64,000 nt of DNA from Xanthobacteraceae bacterium (GTDB taxonomy: Bacteria > Pseudomonadota > Alphaproteobacteria > Rhizobiales > Xanthobacteraceae), in the NCBI GenBank assembly GCA_019454205.1, contig CP075369.1, positions 868,001 to 932,000 on the forward strand, given 5' to 3'. The stretch's first letter is position 1. Every line of letters starts with the position of its first letter. Below, one piece after another: positions 51,994-59,786 of the stretch. A program made the position numbers and the translations under genes. Below the pieces are notes generated by a model. It was given only the letters and a program-made list of their open reading frames with translations, did no database searches and was not told where the DNA came from.

Positions 51994-52042
51994 GTCTCAT
52001 GGTGAGGAGCGATGCGAAGCATCGCGTCTCGAACCATGAGAC
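51994..52042. repeat. REP-type palindrome B
   Basis: GTCTCATGGT (51994-52003) pairs with ACCATGAGAC (52033-52042) around the inner hairpin GCGATGC-GAA-GCATCGC. A near copy is at 61406-61450. Together with palindrome A it forms a composite element in opposite order to the 61-kb copy. Confidence 0.85.
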
Positions 52043-52046
52043 AATA

Positions 52047-52946
52047 TCAGGAGATCGGAGCCGCTTCTTTCTCCGGCTTCCACTCGGCAATCGACTTTAA
52101 ATCCGTCTCGCATTGCCAGCGGCCAACGCGGCAAGTTTCCATGCTGCCGCGGTCGAGCGTTGCCTGAAGTTGCGCGCGCGGGATCATGCGGAAGTTCATA
52201 CCGTCGATGGTCGGCGTCGGGTCCTTGCCGTCGTTCAGCGCAAAGCCCCATTTCGCGAGATGCCAGTTGAAGAGCGTGAAGCCCATCTTCGAAGTGTTGC
52301 TCTCCCGCGAGAACTGCGACTCGGTGAAGAACACGCCGTTCACCGCGAGGCCGTAGCCGCCGCCGACCAGCGCGCCGTCCTTGTTCCAGACCTCGAACGA
52401 ATGGGCGTGGCCCGCGTCGTACAGGTTCGCGAAGGCGCGCATGATCTTCGGGCGCAGCCATGTCAAGTGCCAGCGCCCCGGACGGCGTTCGGCGCAGGCA
52501 CGCATGACGCCTTCGAAGTCGGTGTCGAAGGTCACGCGGTATTCGTTCTGCCGCATCTGGCGGCGGAGTCGCTTGGCAATATGCAACTCGTCGAAGAACA
52601 GCACGCAGCGTTCATCGGTGGAGAGCCATTTCAACGGCCCGATATGACCCCACGGATAGAGCGTGCGCTTGTAAGCGGCGAGCAGTGTGTTGACGGAAAG
52701 ATCGTGCGCGATGCCGGCGATGCCGCCTTCGCCCGCCGTGCGTGGATCGGGCAGGCCGCGGCTGCCGAACAGATCGCGCAGCCAGACACCGGCGACCGCC
52801 GGGATTGCCCGAACGCGCTTCGGATGCATCGCCCAGACGAGGCCGAGCGCGATCCGTTCCGCGATGTCGCGCGGGGTTTCGCGAAACAGCGCTTCGCGGC
52901 GGGCCGCTGCGTCCGGGATCGGGGGCACGATGGAGGGGGAATTCAT
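52047..52946 (-). CDS. leucyl/phenylalanyl-tRNA-protein transferase-like (Aat-like) protein
   Basis: 299 residues, longer than a typical Aat (about 230). The C-terminal GNAT-like fold retains WHLTWLRPKIMRAFANLYDAG, HSFEVWNKDGALVGGGYGLA and FFTESQFSRESNTSKMGF, the family's signature region; an extra 60-residue N-terminus (PRDIAERIALGLVWAMHPKR) is added. The C-terminal substrate-binding stretch usually reading THLxSLGA is altered (TPTIDGMNFRMIPRAQ). It may be an N-degron transferase with changed specificity, or a divergent acyltransferase. Confidence 0.8.
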   Translation of the reverse strand: MNSPSIVPPIPDAAARREALFRETPRDIAERIALGLVWAMHPKRVRAIPAVAGVWLRDLFGSRGLPDPRTAGEGGIAGIAHDLSVNTLLAAYKRTLYPWGHIGPLKWLSTDERCVLFFDELHIAKRLRRQMRQNEYRVTFDTDFEGVMRACAERRPGRWHLTWLRPKIMRAFANLYDAGHAHSFEVWNKDGALVGGGYGLAVNGVFFTESQFSRESNTSKMGFTLFNWHLAKWGFALNDGKDPTPTIDGMNFRMIPRAQLQATLDRGSMETCRVGRWQCETDLKSIAEWKPEKEAAPIS

Positions 52947-53087
52947 GGCCGGGTTCTAGCCCGCCGTGGCCTAACATCGGGTTAGAGGCGGCGGCCCGGC
53001 GGTGGGCCGGGCTTAAGCTGTTGGAAAGCATACCAGCGCCGCAACGCCTTGCTTGCGGGGCGCACCGGCTTCCCTTACTTCCTTGCC

Positions 53088-54698
53088 ATGAGCAGCCAAA
53101 TGAGCAGCACTGCCAGCCCGGCGACAAAGCCTTCCTCCGCCCAAACCCCCGACCACGACAAGATCCTGATCGTCGATTTCGGCTCGCAGGTGACGCAGCT
53201 GATAGCGCGCCGCGTGCGCGAGATGGGCGTCTATTCCGAGATCGTGCCGTTCCAGTCGGCGGAAGCGGCGTTCAAGAAGATGAACCCGAAGGCAGTGATC
53301 CTGAGCGGCGGGCCGGCATCGGTGCTGGATGCGAATGCGCCTTCCGCGCCCCCCGCGATTTTCGATAGCGGTCTTCCCGTGCTCGGCATTTGCTACGGCG
53401 AGCAGACCATGGCGCAGCAACTCGGCGGCAAGGTCGAGGGCGGGCATCATCGCGAATTCGGCCGCGCCGAAGTGGAAGTGACGGAAGATGCGCCGCTGTT
53501 TGCGGGTGTGTGGCAGAAGGGCGGGAAATATCCGGTCTGGATGAGCCACGGCGACCGCGTGACCGTGCTGCCGAAAGGCTTTCGCGTGCTCGGCAAGGCA
53601 CCGAACTCCCCGATTGCGATCATCGGCGACGAGAAGCGCCGTTTCTACGCGATGCAGTTTCACCCGGAAGTCTATCACACGCCGGACGGCGCGAAGATCT
53701 TGCAGAACTTCGTGCTGAAAGTCGCAGGCGCGAGGGCCGACTGGTCGATGCGCGCGTTCCGCGAGGAAGCGGTCGAGCGCATCCGCGCACAGGTGGGGAA
53801 GGGCCGCGTGATCTGCGGGCTTTCGGGCGGCGTGGATTCGTCCGTCGCGGCGCTGCTCATCCACGAAGCGATCGGCGACCAGTTGACCTGCGTGTTCGTG
53901 GATCACGGCCTGCTGCGCCTGAACGAAGCGAAGACCGTCGTCGATCTGTTCCGCAACCACTACAACATTCCGCTGGTGCATGCGGATGCCAGCGATACGT
54001 TCTTGCGCGAACTTTCGGGCGTCACCGACCCCGAACAGAAACGCAAGATCATCGGCAAGCTGTTCATCGACGTATTCGAGGCGGAAGCGAAGAAGATAGG
54101 CGGCGCGGAGTTTCTCGCGCAGGGCACGCTCTATCCCGACGTGATCGAGAGCGTGAGCTTCACCGGCGGGCCTTCGGTCACGATCAAGTCGCACCACAAT
54201 GTCGGCGGGCTGCCCGCGCGCATGAACATGAAGCTGGTCGAGCCGCTGCGCGAACTGTTCAAGGACGAGGTGCGCAAGCTCGGCAAGGAACTGGGCTTGC
54301 CGGATGTGTTTGTCGGCCGCCATCCGTTTCCGGGGCCGGGACTTGCGATCCGCTGTCCGGGCGCGGTCACGAAAGAGGCGCTCGACATTCTGCGGCAGGC
54401 CGACGCGATCTATCTCGACGAAATCCGCAAGGCCGGTTTGTACGATGAAATCTGGCAGGCTTTCGCCGTGATCCTGCCGGTTAAGACGGTGGGCGTGATG
54501 GGCGACGGCCGCACCTACGATCATGTGCTCGGACTGCGCGCGGTCACGTCAGTCGATGGCATGACCGCCGACTTCTATCCCTTCGACATGAAGTTTCTTG
54601 GTCAGGTCGCGACCCGCATCATCAACGAGGTGAAAGGCGTCAATCGCGTCGTTTATGACGTGACGAGCAAGCCGCCGGGAACGATCGAGTGGGAGTGA
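53088..54698 (+). CDS. guaA: GMP synthase (glutamine-hydrolysing)
   Basis: 536 residues; ATG 53088, or 53100 as an alternative. Class I amidotransferase domain with nucleophile Cys in LGICYGEQTMAQQLGG and MQFHPEVYHT. The ATP-pyrophosphatase domain has the P-loop LSGGVDSSVAALL, followed by the dimerisation domain ending in KPPGTIEWE. Converts XMP to GMP. Forms with guaB (about 5 kb upstream) the guanylate branch, separated here by mtnN, rsmB-like and aat-like genes. Confidence 0.97.
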   Translation: MSSQMSSTASPATKPSSAQTPDHDKILIVDFGSQVTQLIARRVREMGVYSEIVPFQSAEAAFKKMNPKAVILSGGPASVLDANAPSAPPAIFDSGLPVLGICYGEQTMAQQLGGKVEGGHHREFGRAEVEVTEDAPLFAGVWQKGGKYPVWMSHGDRVTVLPKGFRVLGKAPNSPIAIIGDEKRRFYAMQFHPEVYHTPDGAKILQNFVLKVAGARADWSMRAFREEAVERIRAQVGKGRVICGLSGGVDSSVAALLIHEAIGDQLTCVFVDHGLLRLNEAKTVVDLFRNHYNIPLVHADASDTFLRELSGVTDPEQKRKIIGKLFIDVFEAEAKKIGGAEFLAQGTLYPDVIESVSFTGGPSVTIKSHHNVGGLPARMNMKLVEPLRELFKDEVRKLGKELGLPDVFVGRHPFPGPGLAIRCPGAVTKEALDILRQADAIYLDEIRKAGLYDEIWQAFAVILPVKTVGVMGDGRTYDHVLGLRAVTSVDGMTADFYPFDMKFLGQVATRIINEVKGVNRVVYDVTSKPPGTIEWE

Positions 54699-54704
54699 GG
54701 CGCT

Positions 54705-55328
54705 TTGACTATTGAGCGTCGAAATACTCAAACCGGGAAATATCAACTTTATAATACGTCGCAGCAACACGGCGAGGATTGCGCTCTGTTCCCTTACGAG
54801 AGCCTTCCTCGCAAAATATTCTTGGATACCAATGTTATTGGAACGTTAGTCGAGCATGGAGCGACAATTTTCGAACACGAGGGCTTCCCAGAGAATGTGG
54901 ATGCTACATTAGCTGATGATATTGAGGCGCTAATGCACATAAGCGCAGTAAGTACCCGAGCTAACTGGATGCTTTTTGCGTGTAAAAAGACTCTTGAGGA
55001 GTTGGCAAACACGAAAGACGCTATTTTGCGCGACGCTCTTCTGGATTATGGCTCTTGCTTCGTAGATTATCACGACGGCGACGACTGGAGATATGCTGCA
55101 GATTTTGCGAGACGATTAAAGGATTCAAAGTTTGTTTCTGCGATTTCCGGACGCGCAGATCGTGAGCTAATCAGTAACGCTGTTGGCCTTGGATGTGATG
55201 TATTCTGCACTCGTGATCGTTCAACAATAATCAGCAAACGTGATGCGCTAAGGCAAATTCCAATGCGAATTCTAACGCCAGCAGAGTGGTGGCGGCATAT
55301 TAGGCCGTGGGCGGGTCTTTGGCTTTAA
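54705..55328 (+). CDS. PIN-like domain protein, AT-rich and probably acquired
   Basis: 207 residues from TTG 54705 (GGGAGTGAGG about 5 nt upstream); no ATG exists near the start. PIN-type acidic residues are visible: Asp41 in KIFLDTNVIG, Glu99, Asp152 in GRADRELISNA and Asp171 in FCTRDRSTI, arranged like toxin or tRNA-cleaving PIN domains. The gene is clearly richer in A/T than guaA, which ends 6 bp upstream. No antitoxin is adjacent, so a toxin role is not proven; it may be a defence or RNA-processing nuclease. Confidence 0.75.
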   Translation: MTIERRNTQTGKYQLYNTSQQHGEDCALFPYESLPRKIFLDTNVIGTLVEHGATIFEHEGFPENVDATLADDIEALMHISAVSTRANWMLFACKKTLEELANTKDAILRDALLDYGSCFVDYHDGDDWRYAADFARRLKDSKFVSAISGRADRELISNAVGLGCDVFCTRDRSTIISKRDALRQIPMRILTPAEWWRHIRPWAGLWL

Positions 55329-55340
55329 AGTTAGTTCGTG

Positions 55341-55871
55341 CTAAACCGTTACATACACCAACTGCAGCACATCCCCATCCATCCGCTCCATACTTTTCAG
55401 CCGCAGCGGCGGGCGAGGGCCGACGAAGTAAGGGCTGCCTTTGCCGAGCACGACCGGATGCAGGTAAATCCGGTATTCGTCGATCAGACCCAGCTCCGTC
55501 AGGCTTCGCGCCAGCACCGGACCTGCGACGTCGATCTCGCCTTCAAGTTCCGATTTCAGTTTCCGGATTGTCTTTTCAAGGTCATCCGCGACGAGCGTGG
55601 CGTTCGGGCCGACGGATTTGAGCGAGTTCGACACCACCCATTTCGGGTGGCGCCGCCACGCCTCGGCGAACTCGCGCGTCGGCGCATCCCATTCGGGATG
55701 CTCCTCGTCGAAATAGCGCATCACTTCATAGATGCCGCGGCCGTAGATGCTGCCGGTGAGGCCGCGAACCTGCTCGATGAAGTGACGGAACAGCGCCGGA
55801 CCGGACGCGAACTTGTCGTGATCGACATAGCCGTCGAGCGACTGGTTCATTCCGAATACGAGCTTCGCCAT
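55341..55871 (-). CDS. dihydrofolate reductase (RibD C-terminal) family protein
   Basis: 176 residues from ATG 55871 (AAGGA upstream). Fold signature: MAKLVFGMNQSLDGYVDHD, GSIYGRGIYEVMRYFDEEHP, WVVSNSLKSVGPNATLV, DVAGPVLARSLTELGLIDEYRIYLHPVVLG and the C-terminal YVTV. The family is usually called DHFR-like and is often of uncertain substrate; true folate reduction is not implied. Convergent with the PIN-like gene. Confidence 0.85.
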   Translation of the reverse strand: MAKLVFGMNQSLDGYVDHDKFASGPALFRHFIEQVRGLTGSIYGRGIYEVMRYFDEEHPEWDAPTREFAEAWRRHPKWVVSNSLKSVGPNATLVADDLEKTIRKLKSELEGEIDVAGPVLARSLTELGLIDEYRIYLHPVVLGKGSPYFVGPRPPLRLKSMERMDGDVLQLVYVTV

Positions 55872-56015
55872 TCCGTTTCCTTTGCTTCGCGCTTGATGCC
55901 GCATTGTTCGCCGCATTCGCAATTCGCTGCAAGGCCGCCCCGCGTGGAGATGCTGCTATTGTCGCGCGGAAACAAAGAACGCATCATGCACGCACGGGAT
56001 CAACGGAGCGGGAAC

Positions 56016-56339
56016 ATGAGTGCCGAACATAAGCTGACCGGAAGGCTGGTCGCGGCGGCGCGTGCGCTTGCCGGCATCAGCCGCGAGGATTTCGCAAAAG
56101 CCGCGGGCGTATCCGCCGATACGATTGCCGCAATCGAGGCGAACGGCAGCGCGTGGCTTCATACGGACGCCGACGCCGAAGCCGCGCACCGCGCGCTGGA
56201 AACGTTCGGCGTGGTCGTGGTCGAGGAAAGTCACGGCATGGGCGCTGGCGTGCGCCTGAAATTCACGCGGCAGGACGTGAAGCAACTCCAGCGTCTCGAA
56301 GGCGAGGGCGGGGCCGTGCGTTCGGACGACGCGCCGTAA
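56016..56339 (+). CDS. XRE-type helix-turn-helix protein
   Basis: 107 residues from ATG 56016 with CGGAGCGGGAAC upstream. HTH: RLVAAARALAGISREDFAKAAG, then VSADTIAAIEANG. A variable C-terminal region ends in SDDAP. Could be a local transcription regulator; no operator recognised. Tail-to-tail with ohrR. Confidence 0.7.
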   Translation: MSAEHKLTGRLVAAARALAGISREDFAKAAGVSADTIAAIEANGSAWLHTDADAEAAHRALETFGVVVVEESHGMGAGVRLKFTRQDVKQLQRLEGEGGAVRSDDAP

Positions 56340-56345
56340 CGCCGG

Positions 56346-56831
56346 CTACTTCTTCCCCGCGCGTTCGCCTTCGAGATTCCAGCCGCCGATATTCCGGTAA
56401 ATTGTGTCGCGCAGCCGTCGCACGTCTTCCTTGAGCTTCATGAGTTCGCGCGGCGATTGCCCCGAAGCCGCAAGCAACGCTTCGCCGAGGCACGCGGCCT
56501 TGCCTTGCAACGCCTTGCCTTTCGCGGTCACGGACACGACGACCTGCCGTTCGTTCTCGGGGTTGCGCGTGCGCTCCACCAGCTTCGACGCCTCCAGCCG
56601 TTTCAGCAGCGGAGTGAGGGTGCTGGATTCGAGGCCGATGCGCTCCGCAATCGCGCCGACCGTCTGCGCGCCCTCGCGCCACAGCACGTTCAGCACGAGA
56701 TATTGCGGATAGGTGAGGCCGAGATCGTCGAGCAGCGGCTTGTAGGTGCGCTGGATCGCCATGCCTGCGGAATAGATCGCGTAGCAAAGCTGCTCGTCGA
56801 GCGGCAGCGGGCCTTTGGTTTTCTCGGCCAT
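56346..56831 (-). CDS. ohrR: MarR-family organic hydroperoxide sensor OhrR
   Basis: 161 residues from ATG 56831. Winged-helix core with LCYAIYSAGMAIQRTYKPLL, containing the reactive Cys16 of OhrR proteins, LTYPQYLVLNVLWREG and LESSTLTPLLKRLEASKLVERTR. Oxidation of the Cys releases DNA. Divergent from ohr; the palindrome at 56922-56939 between the genes is its likely binding site. Confidence 0.92.
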   Translation of the reverse strand: MAEKTKGPLPLDEQLCYAIYSAGMAIQRTYKPLLDDLGLTYPQYLVLNVLWREGAQTVGAIAERIGLESSTLTPLLKRLEASKLVERTRNPENERQVVVSVTAKGKALQGKAACLGEALLAASGQSPRELMKLKEDVRRLRDTIYRNIGGWNLEGERAGKK

Positions 56832-56893
56832 GTAGTGTCTCCGGCAAGGCAAACGTGAGTATCCACAAACATATATCGCAATAAATATTATGC

Positions 56894-56923
56894 TTGACAA
56901 GGTTTGGAAAGGGTAGGTATTTA
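56894..56923 (+). promoter_or_regulatory. ohr promoter
   Basis: TTGACA (56894-56899), 18-base spacer, TATTTA (56918-56923), directly followed by and overlapping the OhrR palindrome, 57 bases before the ohr start codon. Confidence 0.6.
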
Positions 56924-56939
56924 CTTATCACGATAAGTA
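56922..56939. promoter_or_regulatory. OhrR operator candidate
   Basis: TACTTATC-AC-GATAAGTA, a perfect inverted repeat with 8-bp arms, overlapping the ohr -10 region. Placed to repress ohr and possibly ohrR. Confidence 0.75.
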
Positions 56940-56979
56940 TTATTGTTACATATTCAAAGGCAGAAACAGGAGCCTGACC

Positions 56980-57408
56980 ATGAACGTCCTTTATCGCACC
57001 GAAGCCACCGCGACCGGCGGCGGCCGCAACGGCAATGTCGCAACCACCGACGGCGCATTCAGCGCCGTACTGGTCAGCCCGAAAGAGCTTGGCGGCTCCG
57101 GCGCGCCCGGCAACAATCCCGAACAGCTTTTCGCCGCGGGTTATGCAGCCTGCTTTCTCGGCGCGCTGAAATTCGTCGCGAACCAGAAGAAGGTGAAGCT
57201 CGCGGACAAAACCAACGTCACCGCTTCGGTCGGCCTCGGCAAGCGCGACGACGGCAAGGGCTTCGGCCTCGATGTCGAACTTAAAGTTTCGGTGCCGGAA
57301 GTAGACCCGGCGGTCGCGAAAGAACTCGTCGATGCCGCGCACATCGTCTGCCCGTATTCGGACGCGACGCGCAGCAATCTCGATGTGCGGCTTTCGCTCG
57401 CGGCCTGA
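56980..57408 (+). CDS. ohr: organic hydroperoxide resistance peroxidase Ohr
   Basis: 142 residues. Both catalytic Cys are present: Cys58 in AAGYAACFLGAL and Cys124 in HIVCPYSDAT, with Arg16 and conserved GNNPEQLFAAGYA. Reduces organic peroxides using lipoyl/dihydrolipoamide thiols. Followed by an intrinsic terminator. Confidence 0.96.
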   Translation: MNVLYRTEATATGGGRNGNVATTDGAFSAVLVSPKELGGSGAPGNNPEQLFAAGYAACFLGALKFVANQKKVKLADKTNVTASVGLGKRDDGKGFGLDVELKVSVPEVDPAVAKELVDAAHIVCPYSDATRSNLDVRLSLAA

Positions 57409-57428
57409 GCGAAGCAGGCGGGCAATAC

Positions 57429-57460
57429 CGGCGGCGTCGCGGGACGCCGCCGTTTTGCGT
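57429..57460 (+). terminator. intrinsic terminator after ohr
   Basis: CGGCGGCGTC (57429-57438) pairs with GACGCCGCCG (57443-57452) around a 4-base loop, followed by TTTTGCGTTT. Twenty bases past the ohr stop. Confidence 0.85.
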
Positions 57461-57482
57461 TTCGTATTTCACGCGGCAGGTT

Positions 57483-57878
57483 TTATTTCCGGTACTGCGC
57501 GTCGCTGACCTGTTCCAGCCAGTCAACCGCCTTGCCGTCCAGCGCTTCCTGAATCGCGATGTGCGTCATCGCGCTGTTCGCGCTCGCGCCATGCCAGTGT
57601 TTCTCGCCGGGCGCGAACCACACCACGTCGCCCGGTTTGATTTCCTCGACCGGGCCGCCTTCGGTTTGCGCCCAGCCAATACCCTCGGTCACGATCAGCG
57701 TTTGTCCGAGCGGATGCGTGTGCCATGCGGTGCGCGCGCCCGGCGCGAAGGTGACGCTGGCCGCGCGCACGCGGGCGGGCGCGGGCGCTTCCACCAGCGG
57801 CTCGACCTTCACGTCGCCGGTGAAATAATTCTCCGGTCCTTTGTTCGCGCTGCGTGCGTTGCTTTGTTTGATGTCCAT
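57483..57878 (-). CDS. cupin-domain protein
   Basis: 131 residues. Single beta-barrel cupin with metal-binding motif 1 AWHTHPLGQTLIVTEGIGW and motif 2 PGDVVWFAPGEKHWHGAS, followed by MTHIAIQEAL. Similar to small carboxymuconolactone-decarboxylase-associated cupins and mandelonitrile lyase-like proteins; reaction unknown. It starts 30 bp after the VOC gene stop on the same strand. Confidence 0.85.
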   Translation of the reverse strand: MDIKQSNARSANKGPENYFTGDVKVEPLVEAPAPARVRAASVTFAPGARTAWHTHPLGQTLIVTEGIGWAQTEGGPVEEIKPGDVVWFAPGEKHWHGASANSAMTHIAIQEALDGKAVDWLEQVSDAQYRK

Positions 57879-57908
57879 GATGCTGTTCCGCCGGGTGAGG
57901 GAAAGAGC

Positions 57909-58340
57909 CTACACCATTTCCTGCGGCACCATCACCATCCAGTGCACGCCGAATTTGTCCTTCACCATGCCGAAGCTCGGCGAGAAGAATGTCTTCGCGA
58001 GCGGTTGCGTGACTTCGCCGCCATCGGAGAGCGCGGAAAAAAGTTTCTGCGAATCCGTTTCGTCCTTCGCGCTGAGGGAAAGGCAGAATCCTTCGAATGC
58101 CGGCTGGCCCTTGGCCCAGCCATCGGAAGCCATGAGCAGGGTATTTCCGACAAAGAACGAAGCGTGCATCACCTTGTCGCCGGACACGCCATCGGGACCC
58201 TGGCCGTCCGGGCTTTCGCCGAAGCGCATCATCATGCCCACCTGCGCGCCGATCGCCTTCTTGTAGAATTCCAGCGCTTCTTCGCAGCGCCCGTCGAAGA
58301 ACAGATAGGGCTGCACTTTCATGTTGGCAGCGGCGGTCAT
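57909..58340 (-). CDS. VOC-family protein (PhnB/glyoxalase-like)
   Basis: 143 residues from ATG 58340 (AAGGAA upstream). Features: MKVQPYLFFDGRCEEALEFY, GDKVMHASFFVGNTLLMASDG, LSDGGEVTQPLAKTFFSPSF and a terminal FGVHWMVMV, typical of the PhnB-like VOC subfamily. Metal-dependent enzymes or binding proteins; substrate unknown. Last of the ArsR-SRPBCC-VOC set. Confidence 0.88.
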   Translation of the reverse strand: MTAAANMKVQPYLFFDGRCEEALEFYKKAIGAQVGMMMRFGESPDGQGPDGVSGDKVMHASFFVGNTLLMASDGWAKGQPAFEGFCLSLSAKDETDSQKLFSALSDGGEVTQPLAKTFFSPSFGMVKDKFGVHWMVMVPQEMV

Positions 58341-58363
58341 GTTGGTTCCTTTCTTCGTGCAGG

Positions 58364-58858
58364 TTAGCTCGCCGGCTTGAATCCGGCCTTGATGAAATCG
58401 GTCATCTGCGTTGCGACCGTGCCCCAGCCGTCGTGGAATCCCATCTGCTCATGTTGTTTGCGGGTTTCCTCGTTCCCGTGAATCGCAATCGCAGTGTAAT
58501 GCGTGCCGGAGCCGCGTGGTTCCAGCAAGAGTACGGCGGTAAAGAACGGCTTGGGCGCGGGGCGAAAACCCGGCAGCAGCGTATCGGTGAAGACGAGGCG
58601 GCGGTTTTGCAACACTTCGAGATAGCAGCCGCGGTTCGGAAACTCTTGTCCTTCCGGCGAGCGCATCGTGGTCGAGAATTCCCCGCCGGGGCGCAGGTCG
58701 ATTTTGCAATCGGTGATCGACCACGGCCGCGGCACGAACCAGTGTTTCAGATGTTCCGGCGTGGTCCACGCTTTCCAGATGAGTTCAGGCGCCACGTCGA
58801 TGTCGCGTTCCAGCACGAGGTCGAGCGCGGGATCCGCCTTGAAAAATCCGTTCGTCAT
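58364..58858 (-). CDS. SRPBCC (AHSA1-like) ligand-binding protein
   Basis: 164 residues. START/Bet v 1-type fold with DLVLERDIDVAPELIWKAWT, TTPEHLKHWFVPRPWSI, PGGEFSTTMRSPEG and the C-terminal DGWGTVATQMTDFI. Paired throughout bacteria with ArsR-type regulators; function unresolved, possibly sequestering or modifying hydrophobic compounds. Its start overlaps the regulator's stop by 4 nt. Confidence 0.9.
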   Translation of the reverse strand: MTNGFFKADPALDLVLERDIDVAPELIWKAWTTPEHLKHWFVPRPWSITDCKIDLRPGGEFSTTMRSPEGQEFPNRGCYLEVLQNRRLVFTDTLLPGFRPAPKPFFTAVLLLEPRGSGTHYTAIAIHGNEETRKQHEQMGFHDGWGTVATQMTDFIKAGFKPAS

Positions 58859-59217
58859 TTTTCTTCTCCCTTTTTCATTTTCAGCAGATACTCGTCGAGC
58901 TGGTCGAGCCGCTTCTCCCAGAAGCGGCGCTGCCTGCTCAGCCAGTCTTCCGCGAGCTTGAGGCGATTGACGCTGAGTTCGTAGGTGCGCACGCGGCCCT
59001 GCTTGCGCGAGCGCACGAGGCCGCAGCCTTCCAGCACCTTCATGTGTTCGACGAAAGAGGGCAGCGCCATGCGGTACGGCGCAGCGAGATCGCTGGCGGA
59101 GGCAGGCTTCTGGCTCAGCCGTTCGACCACGTTGCGGCGCGTGGGATCGGCCAGCGCGCGGAAGATTGCATCGACATTGGCGGAACCGGACGCCGCACTG
59201 ACGGCTTGCGCATTCAT
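58855..59217 (-). CDS. ArsR-type transcriptional regulator of the SRPBCC-VOC operon
   Basis: 120 residues. Winged helix: DAIFRALADPTRRNVVERLSQ, ASDLAAPYRMALPSFVEHMKVLEGCGLV and RVRTYELSVNRL, then a C-terminal helical tail WLSRQRRFWEKRLDQLDEYL. No Cys metal site is apparent, so it probably senses an organic signal. A 24-bp palindrome 48 bp upstream is the expected operator. Confidence 0.92.
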   Translation of the reverse strand: MNAQAVSAASGSANVDAIFRALADPTRRNVVERLSQKPASASDLAAPYRMALPSFVEHMKVLEGCGLVRSRKQGRVRTYELSVNRLKLAEDWLSRQRRFWEKRLDQLDEYLLKMKKGEEK

Positions 59218-59264
59218 GTTCGTGGATTCCGATTTGAGGTCAGGCGCGAAACTAGGCTGCGAAT

Positions 59265-59288
59265 ATACTTAGGTAAATACCTAAGTAT
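59265..59288. promoter_or_regulatory. operator of the ArsR-SRPBCC-VOC operon
   Basis: ATACTTAGGT-AAAT-ACCTAAGTAT, a perfect inverted repeat with 10-bp arms, 48-71 bases upstream of the ArsR start codon. Centrally placed to block transcription and long enough to hold a dimer. Confidence 0.8.
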
Positions 59289-59352
59289 TGAAATTCGTGC
59301 GGTTCTCTAAAGCGTGCGTGAAGGGGAGGCGCATGCACGCTATAAATGGCGC

Positions 59353-59700
59353 ATGACCATCACCATTTACGGCATCAAGAACTGCGACACGATGAAGAAG
59401 GCGCGCGCCTGGCTGGACAAGCGCGGCGTCGCGTATTCGTTCCACGACTACAAGACGAGCGGCATCGAGCAGAAGAAACTCGAAGGTTGGGCGAAGAAGG
59501 CGGGCTGGGAAGCGCTCCTCAACCGCGCGGGCACCACGTTCCGCAAACTGGGCGAGAAGGAGAAGGAAGGCATCACCGAAAAAAAGGCGATTGCGCTGAT
59601 GCTCTCGCAGCCCTCCATGATCAAGCGCCCGGTGCTGGAATTGCCCGGCGGCAAATTGCTGGTCGGCTTCAAGCCGGAGGAATACAGGAAGGCAGTCTGA
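59353..59700 (+). CDS. ArsC/Spx-family reductase-like protein (YffB type)
   Basis: 115 residues from ATG 59353. Thioredoxin-like fold with YGIKNCDTMKKARAWLDKRG (single N-terminal Cys, no CXXC), NRAGTTFRKL and RPVLELPGGKLLVGFKPEEY at the C-terminus. YffB-like members resemble glutathione-dependent reductases rather than arsenate reductase; true substrate unknown. Divergent from the ArsR operon. Confidence 0.9.
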   Translation: MTITIYGIKNCDTMKKARAWLDKRGVAYSFHDYKTSGIEQKKLEGWAKKAGWEALLNRAGTTFRKLGEKEKEGITEKKAIALMLSQPSMIKRPVLELPGGKLLVGFKPEEYRKAV

Positions 59701-59786
59701 TTTTCTGCCGCGCGGGCATCGCGCGCGGTTCCGCTTGACCCCGGCGTCCGATTCAGGGATCACGTCGCGCCGAAAGTCCCGCAGCC

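Noticed and set aside
53013..54524. 503-residue minus-strand frame opposite guaA
   Set aside because: Shadow of guaA; composition and lack of motifs argue against a protein.
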